DNA of 64,000 bases from Cryptosporangium arvum DSM 44712 (GTDB lineage Bacteria; Actinomycetota; Actinomycetes; Mycobacteriales; Cryptosporangiaceae). Location of the stretch: positions 3,658,001 to 3,722,000 of the forward strand of contig NZ_KK073874.1 in the NCBI RefSeq assembly GCF_000585375.1. The letters are read 5' to 3'. The notes under the pieces were generated by a model. That model was not told the DNA's origin. It saw only the letters and a list, made by a program, of their open reading frames with translations, and did no database searches. Positions 1 through 8,914 of the stretch are shown here, in pieces. How positions within the stretch are numbered: the first letter of the stretch is position 1; every line of letters starts with the position of its first letter. A program made the position numbers and the translations under genes.

Positions 1-106
1 GCAGCAGGTGCTCGACGTCGACCTCGGTGTGACCGAACCGCAGTGCCTTGGTCTGGGCGTCGTGCACGGCCTCCTGCGACTTCTGGGTCAGGCGGTTCAG
101 GTCCAC
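1..106 (-). CDS. clpB: ClpB-type disaggregase, N-terminal end cut by window edge
   Basis: The minus strand from a GTG at 106 reads DLNRLTQKSQEAVHDA, then KALRFGHTEVDVEHLL, the first helices of the Clp N domain of ClpB. ClpB is the cytosolic AAA+ disaggregase that works with DnaK, DnaJ and GrpE to rescue aggregated proteins. A GGAGG lies 6 bases before the GTG. The start overlaps the end of cbpM by 10 bases, so it is the last visible gene of the dnaK operon and probably translationally coupled. Only 35 codons are inside the window; the ATPase domains are not seen. Confidence 0.88.
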   Translation of the reverse strand, partial: MDLNRLTQKSQEAVHDAQTKALRFGHTEVDVEHLL

Positions 107-426
107 GAGCTGCCTCCGGTGGGTCGAGGGGGCGGGGCACGAAGGTCACGCTCGAGGGCGGCGATGCGGTCGAGGAGGTCGATCACGAGGCCGAGAGCGG
201 TGTAGTTGATGCCCAGGCCGGCGCGTAGTCGCCGGACGCGGGCCAGGGTGAGCAGCTGGTCGCGCTCGAACCACAGGTCTCCGGCGGCGTCGCGTTCGGG
301 GTCGAGGATGCCCAGCACGACGAGCCGTCGGACCAGATCCGGGTGCACACCGCCGGTACGGCTGAAGGTGGTCAGGCTCAACCGGCCGATCGCACGTCCC
401 GGGGTCCGGACGAGGGGATAGGTCAT
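97..426 (-). CDS. cbpM: CbpM-like MerR-type chaperone modulator
   Basis: This 109-residue protein has a MerR-like helix-turn-helix (about residues 15-65, with HPDLVRRLVVLGIL) followed by a short helix ending LLDRIAALERDL. That is the layout of CbpM, the small partner that binds and restrains a CbpA-type DnaJ. The ATG overlaps the dnaJ stop by one base (TAATG). In streptomycetes this operon position is held by HspR, also MerR-like. The missing typical HspR recognition helix and the absence of a HAIR box upstream of dnaK favour CbpM, but an HspR-like repressor role is not excluded. Confidence 0.75.
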   Translation of the reverse strand: MTYPLVRTPGRAIGRLSLTTFSRTGGVHPDLVRRLVVLGILDPERDAAGDLWFERDQLLTLARVRRLRAGLGINYTALGLVIDLLDRIAALERDLRAPPPRPTGGSSWT

Positions 427-1400
427 TACTGCCCCCGCGGGTCGAAGGTGGAGACCGCGGCGAGTTGCTCGAACAGTCGCCGTTCCTCGTCGGACGGCTC
501 GGGTGGCACCATGATCCGAGCCTCGGCGTACAAGTCACCTGGCCGGCCGCGGGGGTTGGGCAGCCCTCGTCCGGCGAGCCGCAGTCGTCGACCGCTGGGG
601 GTGCCCGCGGGAACCCGCACCCTCGCCTCGCCGGCCGGGGTTTCGACGGCGACCGACGCGCCGAGGGCGGCCTCCCACGGGGTCAGCGGCAGGGTGGCGG
701 TGATGTCCCGTCCGGCGACCCGGTATCGCGGATGCGGTGCCAGCCGCACCACGAGGTAGAGGTCTCCGTCCGTGGCGCCGTCCCCGCCGCGGCCGCCCTG
801 GCCGCTCAGCCGGATCCGCTGGCCGTCGGTCACCCCGGGCGGAATCGTCACGTTCAGCGTGCGGCTGCCGTCCGGACCGGACAGCGTGACGGTCCGGCGT
901 CCGCCGGTGTGGGCCTCCTCGACCGTCAGCTCGATCTCGGCCTCTTGGTCCGCTCCCGGAATCGGGCCGAAGCCACCGTCGCTCCGGCCGCCGAACACGC
1001 CGCCGAACATGCTCTCGAAATCGATGTCCTGGAAGCCACCGGACCGGGTGTACACGTCCTCCGGCGGACCGCCGCCGCGACGCGCGCGTCCACCGCGTTC
1101 ACCGCGGCTGCCGCGGGTGCGCCCGCCGTCGGCCCCTGCGCGGGCCCGGGCCTGCGGATCCACGTCCGGCGGCACGTCGCGGAAGTCCGGTCCGAAGGCG
1201 TCGTACCGGTGCCGCTGCTCCGGATCGGAGAGCACGTCGTACGCCTCGGAGATGTCCTTGAACCGCTCCTCCGCCCCCGGATCCTTGTTGACGTCGGGGT
1301 GATAGGTCCGGGCCAGCTTGCGATACGCCCGCTGCATGTCGTCCGCGCTGACGTCTCGGGCGACGCCCAGCGTGGCGTAGAAGTCGCGGGACGGCGCCAC
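426..1400 (-). CDS. dnaJ: DnaJ/CbpA-type co-chaperone without zinc finger
   Basis: This 324-residue class II J-protein has its J domain at residues 6-70 with the catalytic HPD at 34-36. A Gly/Arg-rich and Gly/Phe-rich linker follows (about 85-150, including GGFQDIDFESMFGG), then two beta-barrel substrate-binding domains. The CxxCxGxG zinc-finger repeats of true DnaJ are absent, so it is CbpA/DnaJ2-like. It stimulates the ATPase of the DnaK encoded two genes upstream. The GTG directly abuts the grpE stop (TGAGTG), which indicates coupling. Pairing a CbpA-type J-protein with CbpM is known from other bacteria. Confidence 0.9.
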   Translation of the reverse strand: MAPSRDFYATLGVARDVSADDMQRAYRKLARTYHPDVNKDPGAEERFKDISEAYDVLSDPEQRHRYDAFGPDFRDVPPDVDPQARARAGADGGRTRGSRGERGGRARRGGGPPEDVYTRSGGFQDIDFESMFGGVFGGRSDGGFGPIPGADQEAEIELTVEEAHTGGRRTVTLSGPDGSRTLNVTIPPGVTDGQRIRLSGQGGRGGDGATDGDLYLVVRLAPHPRYRVAGRDITATLPLTPWEAALGASVAVETPAGEARVRVPAGTPSGRRLRLAGRGLPNPRGRPGDLYAEARIMVPPEPSDEERRLFEQLAAVSTFDPRGQ

Positions 1401-1931
1401 TCAGGCGCCCTTCGCGACGACGACCGCGGCCGGTCGCAGCGGGCGCGCGTCCGTGCCGTACCCGGGCCGGACGACCTGCAGGATCGTGCCCGGCTCGGCG
1501 TCGGTGGCCGGCAGCACCGCCACTGCTTCGTGCCGACTCGGGTCGAACCGCTCGTTCAGGTCGTTACGCAGCGGGTAACCGAGGTCGGCCAGGACGGCCA
1601 GCGCCTGTTGGCGGACGGCCTCCAGCCCGGACAGGATCGACGCCGGTTCGGCGGTGGCGTGGTGCAGGGCCAGTTCCAGATTGTCGACGACGGGCAGCCA
1701 TCGCGCTGCCACCCGGGCCCGTTCGTCCTCGCGCTCCCGGTGGGCATCCCGCGCCGTCCGTTTGCGGAGGTTGTCGAAGTCGGCCACCGCCCGCCGGTAG
1801 CGCTCGTCCAACTGCGCCACCTGGGCGCGTAGCTCGGCGGTCTCGTCGCGGACCTTCGGGGCCGCACCGTCGGCGACCGGCTCCGGCGGGCCGGACGACG
1901 TCGCTCTCGGCTCTTGCGCCTGATCGGTCAC
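1401..1931 (-). CDS. grpE: GrpE nucleotide exchange factor of DnaK
   Basis: This 176-residue protein has a polar N-terminal stretch, a coiled coil (about 30-70, with YRRAVADFDNLRKR) and the GrpE head domain (VVDNLELALHH, then VRPGYGTDARPLRPA near the end). GrpE dimers release ADP from DnaK. The GTG at 1931 lies 7 bases after the dnaK stop; the frame is open further upstream, but only inside dnaK. The tail is shorter than in most GrpE proteins. It is the second gene of the dnaK operon. Confidence 0.9.
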   Translation of the reverse strand: MTDQAQEPRATSSGPPEPVADGAAPKVRDETAELRAQVAQLDERYRRAVADFDNLRKRTARDAHREREDERARVAARWLPVVDNLELALHHATAEPASILSGLEAVRQQALAVLADLGYPLRNDLNERFDPSRHEAVAVLPATDAEPGTILQVVRPGYGTDARPLRPAAVVVAKGA

Positions 1932-1938
1932 CTGTCGT

Positions 1939-3846
1939 TCACCCGGTCGTGAATTCGGCGTCGATGACGTCGTCGTCCTGACTGCCCGACGAGTCGCCGC
2001 GGGATGACGAGCCATCGGCGGCCGGGCCGCCGTTCGATCCACCGGACGCCGGGCCGCTGCCGGCACCGAGGCTCTGGTAGACCTGCCGCAGTTCCGCGGT
2101 CAGTGTGCGGAGCCGGTCGAGCGGCGCGTCGTCCTTGATCGCCTGACGCGCGTCGCCGACGAGCATCTCGGCGCGGCCCTTTTCGTGCACGGGCACCGCG
2201 TCGCCCAGGTCCTTCAGGCGCCGTTCCACCTGGTAGGCCGCCGAATCGAGCTCGTTGCGGGCGTCGATCATCTCGCGCAGCCTGGCGTCCTCGCCCTGGT
2301 GGCGTTCGGCGTCCCGGACCATCCGGTCGACCTCACTACTGTCCAGGTTGGAGCTCTCGCTGATCGTGATGCGCTGTTCGGCGCCGGTGTCCTCGTCCTT
2401 GGCGGACACGTTGAGGATGCCGTTGGCGTCGATGTCATAGGTGACCTCGATGTGCGGCTCGCCACGGGGCGCGGGCCGGATGTTCTCCAGCCGGAACCGG
2501 CCGAGCACACGATTGTCGTCCGCTTTCTCCCGCTCGCCCTGCAGCACCACCACGTCCACGGCGGGCTGGTTGTCGGCTGCCGTGCTGAAGGTCTCGGCAC
2601 GACGGGCCGGAATGGTGGTGTTGCGGTCGATGACCCTCGTCATCACCCCGCCCATCGTCTCGATGCCCAGCGACAGCGGCGTGACGTCGAGCAGCAGGAC
2701 GTCCTTGACCTCGCCTTTGATGATCGCGGCCTGCAATGCGGCGCCGAGCGCGACGACCTCGTCAGGATTGACCGTCATGTTCGGGTCCTTGCCGCCGGTG
2801 AGGCGGCGAACGAGCTTCTGCACGGCCGGGATCCGGGTGGAGCCGCCGACGAGGATGACCTCGTCGATGTCGTTCGCGGTGACCTTCGCGTCGGACATGG
2901 CCTGCTGCACCGGGCCCAGGCACCGCTCGACGAGGTCGTTGGTGAGATCTTCGAACTTCGCCCGGGCGATCGTCAGGTTGAGGTGCTTGGGACCGTTGGC
3001 GTCGGCCGTGATGAACGGCAGGTTGACGGTGGTTTGGCTGACCGACGACAGCTCGACCTTGGCGCTCTCGGAGGCCTCGAAGAGCCGCTGCAGGGCTTGC
3101 GGGTCGCGGCGCAGGTCGATGCCGTCGGTCTTCTGGAATTCGTCGGCCAGGTGGTCGACGAGCCGGCGGTCGAAGTCGTCGCCGCCCAGATGGGTGTCGC
3201 CGGCGGTGGAGCGGACCTCCACCACGCCATCACCGACGTCCAGCAGGCTGACGTCGAACGTGCCGCCACCCAGGTCGAAGACCAGCACGGTCTCGTGTTC
3301 CTTCTTGTCGAGGCCGTACGCCAGCGCCGCCGCTGTCGGCTCGTTGACGATCCGCAGCACTTCGAGGCCGGCGACGCGGCCGGCGTCCTTCGTCGCCTGG
3401 CGTTGGGCGTCGTTGAAGTAGGCGGGCACGGTGATGACAGCTTCGGTGACGCGCTCACCCAGGAACTTCGAAGCGTCCTCGACCAGCTTGCGCAGCACCA
3501 GCGCGGAGATTTCCTCGGGCGCGTAGAGCTTGTCGCGGACCTCGAACCGGACCGCGTCGTCGGGACCGGGCACCACGTCGAACGTCACCGCGTTCAGCTC
3601 GCTGGACACCTCGTCGAAGCGGCGTCCGATGAAACGCTTCGCCGAATAGATGGTGCCCTTGGGGTTGAGGATCGCCTGACGGCGGGCCAGCTGACCGACC
3701 AGTCGCTCGCCGTCTTCGGTGAAGGCCACTACCGAGGGGGTGGTCCGTGAGCCCTCCGCATTGGCGATGACCGTCGGCTGCCCGCCTTCCACGGTCGCGA
3801 TAACCGAGTTCGTGGTGCCGAGGTCGATGCCGACTGCCTTGGGCAT
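1939..3846 (-). CDS. dnaK: DnaK (Hsp70) chaperone
   Basis: This 635-residue Hsp70 begins [14 protein letters not shown] with the phosphate-1 loop at once. It also has the connect and phosphate-2 motifs ([15 protein letters not shown]), the adenosine loop ([15 protein letters not shown]), the [14 protein letters not shown] linker region and a Gly/Ser-rich tail. The ATG at 3846 is preceded by GGAGGAG. The frame stays open a further 660 bases upstream but without homology. It heads a five-gene heat-shock operon. Because the partner J-protein is CbpA-like and the operon sits in a stress island, this may be a second, specialised DnaK rather than the housekeeping copy. Confidence 0.95.
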   Translation of the reverse strand: MPKAVGIDLGTTNSVIATVEGGQPTVIANAEGSRTTPSVVAFTEDGERLVGQLARRQAILNPKGTIYSAKRFIGRRFDEVSSELNAVTFDVVPGPDDAVRFEVRDKLYAPEEISALVLRKLVEDASKFLGERVTEAVITVPAYFNDAQRQATKDAGRVAGLEVLRIVNEPTAAALAYGLDKKEHETVLVFDLGGGTFDVSLLDVGDGVVEVRSTAGDTHLGGDDFDRRLVDHLADEFQKTDGIDLRRDPQALQRLFEASESAKVELSSVSQTTVNLPFITADANGPKHLNLTIARAKFEDLTNDLVERCLGPVQQAMSDAKVTANDIDEVILVGGSTRIPAVQKLVRRLTGGKDPNMTVNPDEVVALGAALQAAIIKGEVKDVLLLDVTPLSLGIETMGGVMTRVIDRNTTIPARRAETFSTAADNQPAVDVVVLQGEREKADDNRVLGRFRLENIRPAPRGEPHIEVTYDIDANGILNVSAKDEDTGAEQRITISESSNLDSSEVDRMVRDAERHQGEDARLREMIDARNELDSAAYQVERRLKDLGDAVPVHEKGRAEMLVGDARQAIKDDAPLDRLRTLTAELRQVYQSLGAGSGPASGGSNGGPAADGSSSRGDSSGSQDDDVIDAEFTTG

Positions 3847-3925
3847 GAAGCTCTCCTCCGACGTCGCGGTGGGTTGTCGAGATTCGCTGCTCCCTTCAGC
3901 GCACCAGCAGTCGCCGAGAGTGTCG

Positions 3926-3943
3926 ATTGGCAGATCTACCAAT
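3926..3943. promoter_or_regulatory. Palindrome ATTGGCA-GATC-TACCAAT, candidate operator (site A)
   Basis: An 18-bp inverted repeat (6 of 7 arm positions pair) lies 80 bases upstream of dnaK, in the 252-bp gap shared with the divergent hemerythrin gene. The same motif recurs upstream of doxX/BON (6650), luxR (7477) and prsW (12375), in most copies next to a GTCG or CGAC. Function is inferred from this repetition. Confidence 0.6.
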
Positions 3944-4098
3944 CCGGAGCCCGGCGGCTGACCCGCCGCGGGTGAGCGGCACCGGAAACCACCCACGCGA
4001 GGTGATCCGTTCTCGCCCGCTCCCACCCGACGATGTCGCCGGCGGACCCACCGGAAGGGGAATGGGGCCGGCCGTATCCGCGACGCGGAGGAGATCTC

Positions 4099-5532
4099 GT
4101 GTTCGATCCGCTGGAACACCCCGGTATCCCGGTCGGCCACCGTCGCCGGCACTGGCGCGAATTCGACGTCGAGCCGGTTGACCCGCGCGCGACCGACCCG
4201 TACACCCGCTGCCGGATCAGGATGGGAGCGGTCGTCGAAGCGACTGCCGAGCTCTTCGACCGGCAGTTCGCCGACCACGTCCGAGGCGCCGACGAACATC
4301 GGGTGGTGAGCAGACTGGGTGACGCGGCCGCCGAGCGGCGCCGGCACGCCACGGCGGCACGGGCAGTGCCCCGTAGCGCGGTGGAGGAGGCGATGGACCG
4401 CGAATGGGCGGCGTTCGACCTGGCCGGTTGGGCGGCTCGCAACGAGTGCGAGCCGGACCGGTCGACGGCGTACCGGCAGGAGGCGTGGCAGCACCTCGAG
4501 CGCCTGCACCGCTACACCGGGTTCGGTGCCCGCGCGCGCCTACCCGGCGCCGATCAGATCGCCGACGAGGTGCAGGGGTTGTCCCTCCCACCGGTGGTCA
4601 CCGCGCCGGCCGACAGCCGGCCACCCTCCGCCCCGGTGACGCAGCCGCTGTCCCTGCTGCACGACTGGATGATGCACGCCGCCGGTCGATCGGCCGCCGG
4701 GTTCCGGGCCGGGTCTTCCGACGCCGGCTGGGCAGCGCTGGTGGTGAACGAGTCGGCGAACTGTTATCTGTACTACGGGTTCCTGGCCGAAGAGGACGAC
4801 CGGCGGCTGCGGCCGGTGTGGGAGCTCCAGTTGCAGATGCGGCTGACGCGGCTGCACGCGGCGTCGGACCTGCTGCGTCGGTACGGCGGTCGCGACCCGC
4901 AGGAGGTGATCGGTGAGGGCCTGCCCGAGCCGCTGAGTCTGCGGACCGACCGGTCGTCGCTCCCGGCCGACGAGCCGGATGCCCTTCGACCTCCCGACCG
5001 GGACCAGGATCGGAAGGGACCGGACGTGTTGGAGCTGCTGACCGGGCACCACGACCGGATGAAGCGGTTGTGCGGCCGAGCCGCCCGATCGGCTCGGGAC
5101 GACGCATACGTGGCGTTCGGCGAGCTGGCCCGGTTGATCACGCTGCACGAGATCGCGGAGGAGCAGATGCTCCACCCGCTCGTCCGGCGGTTGCGGCCCG
5201 ACGACCAGTTGGTCGACCATCTGCTCGACGAAGAGAGCCGGATCAGCGACGCGCTGTCCGACGCGGTACGCGCCGCCGCCCACGGCCACCTCGACGACAC
5301 GATCGGCGGCCTGCGCGAGATGGTGACCGCCCACGCCCGTTGCGAGGAGCACCACGAGTTCCCGCAGCTCCGTAGCAGCGTGCCGGTGCCGGAGCGCAGG
5401 GAGATGGGCCGCGCGGTTCGCGCGGCCGAGGCAGCGGACGCCGAAGCGGGACCGCCGGATCCGGAGCCGGTCGGCCCGCGGGCCTTGGCGCAGACGGTGG
5501 AACGCGTACGCGACGCGTTCGCCGGCCGCTAG
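4099..5532 (+). CDS. Large protein with C-terminal hemerythrin (HHE) domain
   Basis: This 477-residue protein carries a hemerythrin-like four-helix domain at about 309-445. It shows the spaced ligands of the diiron site: [39 protein letters not shown], then [14 protein letters not shown]. Such domains bind oxygen or NO, or sense iron and redox state. The N-terminal 300 residues are mainly helical, include [18 protein letters not shown] and match no family I can name. GTG 4099 was chosen because GGAGGAG lies 6 bases upstream; an upstream start at 4033 has no such site. It is divergent from dnaK across palindrome site A and ends flush against the convergent zinc-finger gene. Confidence 0.8.
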   Translation: MFDPLEHPGIPVGHRRRHWREFDVEPVDPRATDPYTRCRIRMGAVVEATAELFDRQFADHVRGADEHRVVSRLGDAAAERRRHATAARAVPRSAVEEAMDREWAAFDLAGWAARNECEPDRSTAYRQEAWQHLERLHRYTGFGARARLPGADQIADEVQGLSLPPVVTAPADSRPPSAPVTQPLSLLHDWMMHAAGRSAAGFRAGSSDAGWAALVVNESANCYLYYGFLAEEDDRRLRPVWELQLQMRLTRLHAASDLLRRYGGRDPQEVIGEGLPEPLSLRTDRSSLPADEPDALRPPDRDQDRKGPDVLELLTGHHDRMKRLCGRAARSARDDAYVAFGELARLITLHEIAEEQMLHPLVRRLRPDDQLVDHLLDEESRISDALSDAVRAAAHGHLDDTIGGLREMVTAHARCEEHHEFPQLRSSVPVPERREMGRAVRAAEAADAEAGPPDPEPVGPRALAQTVERVRDAFAGR

Positions 5533-5802
5533 CTAGACCATCGCCTCGTCCACGTAGCACCAGCGCCAGACCTCTCCGGGCTCGAACGATCGGACGATCG
5601 GATGACCCACGGTGTGCGCATGCGCATGCGCACGCGCGTGGCGCATCGGTGACGAGTCGCAGCAGCCGACGTGCCCGCAGGTCAGGCACAACCGCAGGTG
5701 CACCCACGGAGTGCCCAGTTCCAGGCATTCAGCGCAGCCTTCCGGTGTCTGCGGGCCGACCGGCCGGATCATGACGACGTGCGGGTCGAAGACGGCGGTC
5801 AT
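5533..5802 (-). CDS. UBP-type zinc finger protein
   Basis: This 89-residue protein is one ZnF-UBP domain. It has CAECL, then CLTCGHVGCC, then the His-rich RHARAHAHAHTVGHPIV and EPGEVWRWCYVDE. Eukaryotic UBP fingers bind the ubiquitin C-terminus; the role of free-standing actinobacterial copies is not established, and they often sit in stress or redox clusters. Its stop codon touches the stop of the convergent hemerythrin gene with no gap. The His repeat is encoded by an alternating purine-pyrimidine tract near 5611-5641. Confidence 0.85.
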   Translation of the reverse strand: MTAVFDPHVVMIRPVGPQTPEGCAECLELGTPWVHLRLCLTCGHVGCCDSSPMRHARAHAHAHTVGHPIVRSFEPGEVWRWCYVDEAMV

Positions 5803-5820
5803 TGTTCAAGCATCCTTTGC

Positions 5821-6173
5821 TCACACGAGTTCGTCGAAGATCCGCACGGCGCGTTCCCAGTGCTGGGCCTGGGGATTCCTCACCTCGGGGTCGAGAATCT
5901 TGATTACCTTGGCCAGTGCCAAGCCCAGCCCAGCCCGCCGACGATTTCGGGCAGCCGCACTTCGGTCTCCGCGCTCGGCGTGCGGTCCAGCGGCGGGTAC
6001 GGCGCCAGTCGGTCCAGGATCGGCTTCAGCTCGACGTCGTCGTCCATCTTCCGAAACCGGTGGATGTTCTCCCGAAGTCCCTCGGTGATCGGCAGGTCGT
6101 GCGGCTCGACCAGATCCCGGCCGTTGGAGGACGCCGTTGCCTGTCCGGCCAGGAGAAGGTCGTAGAGCTGCGG
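5821..6173 (-). pseudogene. DUF1931 (histone-fold-like) gene, truncated and frameshifted
   Basis: The minus strand reads YDLLLAGQATASSNGRDLVE, then LPITEGLRENIHRFRKMDDD and LPEIVGGLG, the DUF1931 family, whose structure resembles paired histone folds. About 40 N-terminal codons are missing: the match begins right after the doxX stop codon. At 5922-5936 there are three tandem AGCCC units where removing one restores the frame into LAKVIKILDPEVRNPQ and the natural C-terminus ELV at 5821. This is a decayed gene with a deletion and a 5-base slippage insertion. Confidence 0.8.
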
Positions 6174-6599
6174 TCAGGGCTCGTCGTGGCCGAGCCCGTC
6201 GACGAGCAGGCTGAGCGCGATGCCCAACATCCAGACGTCCTTGGCGAGGGTCTGGCCCTGCTGGGTCGGGCGCAGGCTGCCCTCCGTCCGCATCCCGGGT
6301 ACGCGGAGGTACAGGCCGAGCAGACCGGTCGAGAAAGCCGTCAACGCGGCGCCGGCCACTACCGGAGGTACGACCGGAAGCAGCAGCGCGGTGCCCAGCG
6401 CCAATTCCCCGGCGCAGACCAGGCGAACGAATCGCTGGGGCGGTATCGCGCGAAGGAACGGGTAGGCCGCAGCCGCCATGCCGTGCAGGGCCGCCGCGGT
6501 GTCGTCATCCGTATGCCGCTTGGACAGGCCCGAGTTGACGATGAACACCCCGGTGGTGAGACGCTCCGGCAGCTGCCGGAGCCGCACGCGTCGTGACAT
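6174..6599 (-). CDS. DoxX-like membrane protein
   Basis: A 141-residue protein with about four hydrophobic segments: TTGVFIVNSGLSK, then a stretch ending FLRAIP, LALGTALLLPVVPPVVAGAA and WMLGIALSLLVDGL. This resembles the DoxX/DoxD family of small inner-membrane proteins. Start ATG 6599 follows GAGGAG. It is divergent from the BON-domain gene across palindrome site B. Its stop abuts the DUF1931 relic, so the original downstream partner has been deleted into. Confidence 0.7.
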   Translation of the reverse strand: MSRRVRLRQLPERLTTGVFIVNSGLSKRHTDDDTAAALHGMAAAAYPFLRAIPPQRFVRLVCAGELALGTALLLPVVPPVVAGAALTAFSTGLLGLYLRVPGMRTEGSLRPTQQGQTLAKDVWMLGIALSLLVDGLGHDEP

Positions 6600-6649
6600 G
6601 TTTTCTCCTCGCCTCACCTCCATCGCAGCAGCATTCCCACCCGGCGTCG

Positions 6650-6667
6650 ATTGGCAGAAATGCCAGT
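6650..6667. promoter_or_regulatory. Palindrome ATTGGCA-GAAA-TGCCAGT, candidate operator (site B)
   Basis: Second copy of the 18-bp motif, preceded by GTCG, in the 164-bp gap between divergent doxX (51 bases away) and the BON gene (97 bases away). It could serve both promoters. Confidence 0.6.
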
Positions 6668-6763
6668 CGGACCGGCTGTATCTACCGCCGTGGGGGTGAG
6701 CCCGGCTCATCCTTCCCCGGCCGACAGTCGGCTCATCCGTACGTAGCCGAGGGAGGCACCGAG

Positions 6764-7439
6764 ATGGCCACCGCAGTAGCCCAGCAGACCGACGAGGACA
6801 TCCAACGTGAAGTGCTGCACGAGCTGAAGTGGGACGCCAGGATCGCACCGAACGAGATCGGGATCGCGGTCAAGAACGGAGTCGTCACGCTTTCCGGGGA
6901 CGTGGAAACGTTCACGAAGAAATGGGCTGCCGAGCGCGGCCTTACGGGTCCGAGGAGTCAAAGGCGTCGCCAACGAGATCGAGGTGCGCCTTCCGTCCGC
7001 GAACAAGCGGACCGATCCGGAGATCACCGAGGCGGCCGCCCGGGCACTCGACCTGAACTCCGTCGTGCCCAAGGACGCGATCAAGGTGGTCGTGTCCCAA
7101 GGCTGGGTCACGTTGCAAGGCGAAGTCGGATGGCAGTACCAGCGGCGTGAAGCCGAACGTGTCGTCCGGAATCTGCGTGGGGTGAGGGGCGTCACCAACC
7201 TCGTCACATTGCGGCCGCGCACCAAACCGTCGCCGGAGGAGCTGCGGAAGAAGATCGAGGACGCGCTGGTGCGCACGGCTGAGACGGATGCCGAGAACAT
7301 CACCCTCACCATGGAGGGCAGCACGGTCATCTTGTCCGGGACCGTCCGTTCCTGGGCGGAGGCACGAGAAGCCGAGCGGGTGGCGTGGCAGGCGCCCGGT
7401 GTCGCCGAGGTCGAGAACCGGATCCGTCTGCGACCCTGA
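6764..7439 (+). pseudogene. OsmY-like protein with three BON domains, one internal frameshift
   Basis: Starts ATG 6764 after GGGAGG. The first BON domain (DEDIQREVLHELKWDARI, then GVVTLSGDVETFTKKWAAER) breaks at about 6937. The second and third BON domains (QGWVTLQGEVGWQYQRREAE; GSTVILSGTVRSWAEAREAE) continue in the frame ending at 7439. Adding two bases within the GCGCGG run at 6934-6939 would give a continuous product of about 226 residues (AERAALRVRGVKGVANE). BON domains bind membranes or phospholipids and occur in osmotic-stress proteins. The lesion is either a real 2-base deletion or a sequencing error; everything else looks intact. Confidence 0.8.
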
Positions 7440-7476
7440 GCACGACGTGGCCCCGGGCGCCCGTGCCGGACGGTGA

Positions 7477-7494
7477 ATGGGTAGTCCTGCCAAT
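7477..7494. promoter_or_regulatory. Degenerate palindrome ATGGGTA-GTCC-TGCCAAT (site C)
   Basis: Third copy of the motif with one conserved arm (TGCCAATCGAC) and one weaker arm, 36 bases upstream of the luxR start. It suggests autoregulation or shared control of the regulator. Confidence 0.5.
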
Positions 7495-7529
7495 CGACAC
7501 GCGGCGCCCGGGCTGGTCGGATCGACGGT

Positions 7530-8888
7530 GTGCAAGTTGGACTGAAGGCCGGTCCCGTGGATCGACCACCGCACCACGTGCCACGACCACGGCTGATCGC
7601 TCGTTTGGACGACGCCGCGGCGCCCGTCACCGTGGTGTCGTCTCCGGCCGGCTGGGGCAAGTCCGCGTTGCTGGCATCCTGGGCTGCCGGTCGGCAGGAC
7701 CGGGCAGCGTGGGTCGCCGGCGGTGACCGGGACGGGTTTTGGGGCCGGGTCGTCTCGGCGGTGACCAGCACCGTGGGGGAGCCGCCGTTCGCCGGTGAGG
7801 TGGCCGCGCCGACGGGTCCGGCGCGACTGATGGAGGTGTTGCAGCGCACGTCAACGATGCCGGTGATCGTGGTCGACGACTGCAATGACGCCGCCGATCC
7901 CGGCGAACTGGTGACGCTCGCCGAGACGATCCGCACCAGCGGCACCGGGACGCGGCTGGTCGTCGCCTGCCGGGGTGTTCCGAACATTCCCCTGCACCGG
8001 TGGCGTTTGGACGGTCGGCTCGCCGAGATCTCCGGTGCGGACCTGGCCTTCACCGTGGACGAGACGGCCGACCTGTTCGCCGGCCACGGGCTGATCCTGC
8101 CGTGGCCGGCCGTCGCCGATGTGCACGCGCGGGCAGAGGGTTGGCCGGGCGGTCTGCGCCTCGCTGCGATGGCGCTGGGACACCACCCGGTCCCGGCCGA
8201 GGTCTTCGCCGGATCGGCCGCGAGCGAAGCCGTCACGGACTACCTCACGGCCGAGGTGCTATGCCCCCTGGACCCCCAGGCGCGCCGAGCGCTGACGGAG
8301 ATCTCCGTGGCGGAGCGGCTGACGCCGGACTTCGTCAACGCCATGACCGGCCGGGTCGACGGCGCCGCGCTCCTCGCCGATCTCCAGCGCGGTGGTGCGT
8401 TCGTCACCCGGTGCGCCGGAACCGAAGACACGTATCGCCTTCATCCGATGCTCAGCCGGACGCTGTATCACGAACTCGGCCGGCACGACCGGGAACGAAC
8501 GGTGCGGGCGCATCACCGCGCCGCGGATTGGCATGCGGCTCACGGACCACCTGCCGACGCGCTCAGGCATCTGCTGGCGGCCGGCGACTGGACATCGGCG
8601 ATCCGCGTCGCACACCGCCATTGGGCCGAGATCGTGGTCGGGAGCCGGTGCCTCGATCAGCTCGCCACCGCGATACCGGGGCCGGACGGCGAGGCGCCCC
8701 GGCGCCTGTGGTTCGCGATGGCCCTGGAGCGACTGGACGCAGGCGACGTCGTGGGGTCGCGACGCTTTCTCGGACTGGCACGCGCCGAGGAGACGGCGCC
8801 CGCAGTCGGTTCAGCCGCCGAACCGCTGCCGTTCGCGGCCCTGGAGCTGACGGCGACCCGACTGGAGGCGGCCCTAGGGCGTGTTTGA
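7530..8888 (+). pseudogene. MalT/LuxR-type ATP-dependent regulator, N-terminal part, split by IS
   Basis: Residues 1-449 of a large LAL/MalT-type activator. A P-loop (SSPAGWGKSALLASW) lies near residue 35, a VIVVDDCNDA Walker B follows, and then the winged-helix arm with LHPMLSRTLYHELGRHDRER. Genuine sequence stops at 8876, where an IS element begins; the last few codons to 8888 are IS sequence. Joining 8876 to 9809 restores the frame to the C-terminal part and gives an 860-residue protein. As it stands the N-terminal fragment lacks the DNA-binding domain. Confidence 0.88.
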
Positions 8889-8914
8889 AAAGCGCTTCGT
8901 TCGTTGGGTGATGC

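Noticed and set aside
465-1832. 455-codon plus-strand frame opposite dnaJ and grpE
   Set aside because: Antisense shadow spanning two real genes; no protein-like features.
2185-3750. 521-codon open frame on the plus strand opposite dnaK
   Set aside because: It is the usual antisense shadow of a high-GC gene; dnaK on the other strand is unmistakable and this frame has no domain or ribosome site.
3847-4098. HspR (HAIR) or CIRCE heat-shock operator upstream of dnaK
   Set aside because: Neither CTTGAGT-N7-ACTCAAG nor the CIRCE TTAGCACTC repeat is present; only the island palindrome is.
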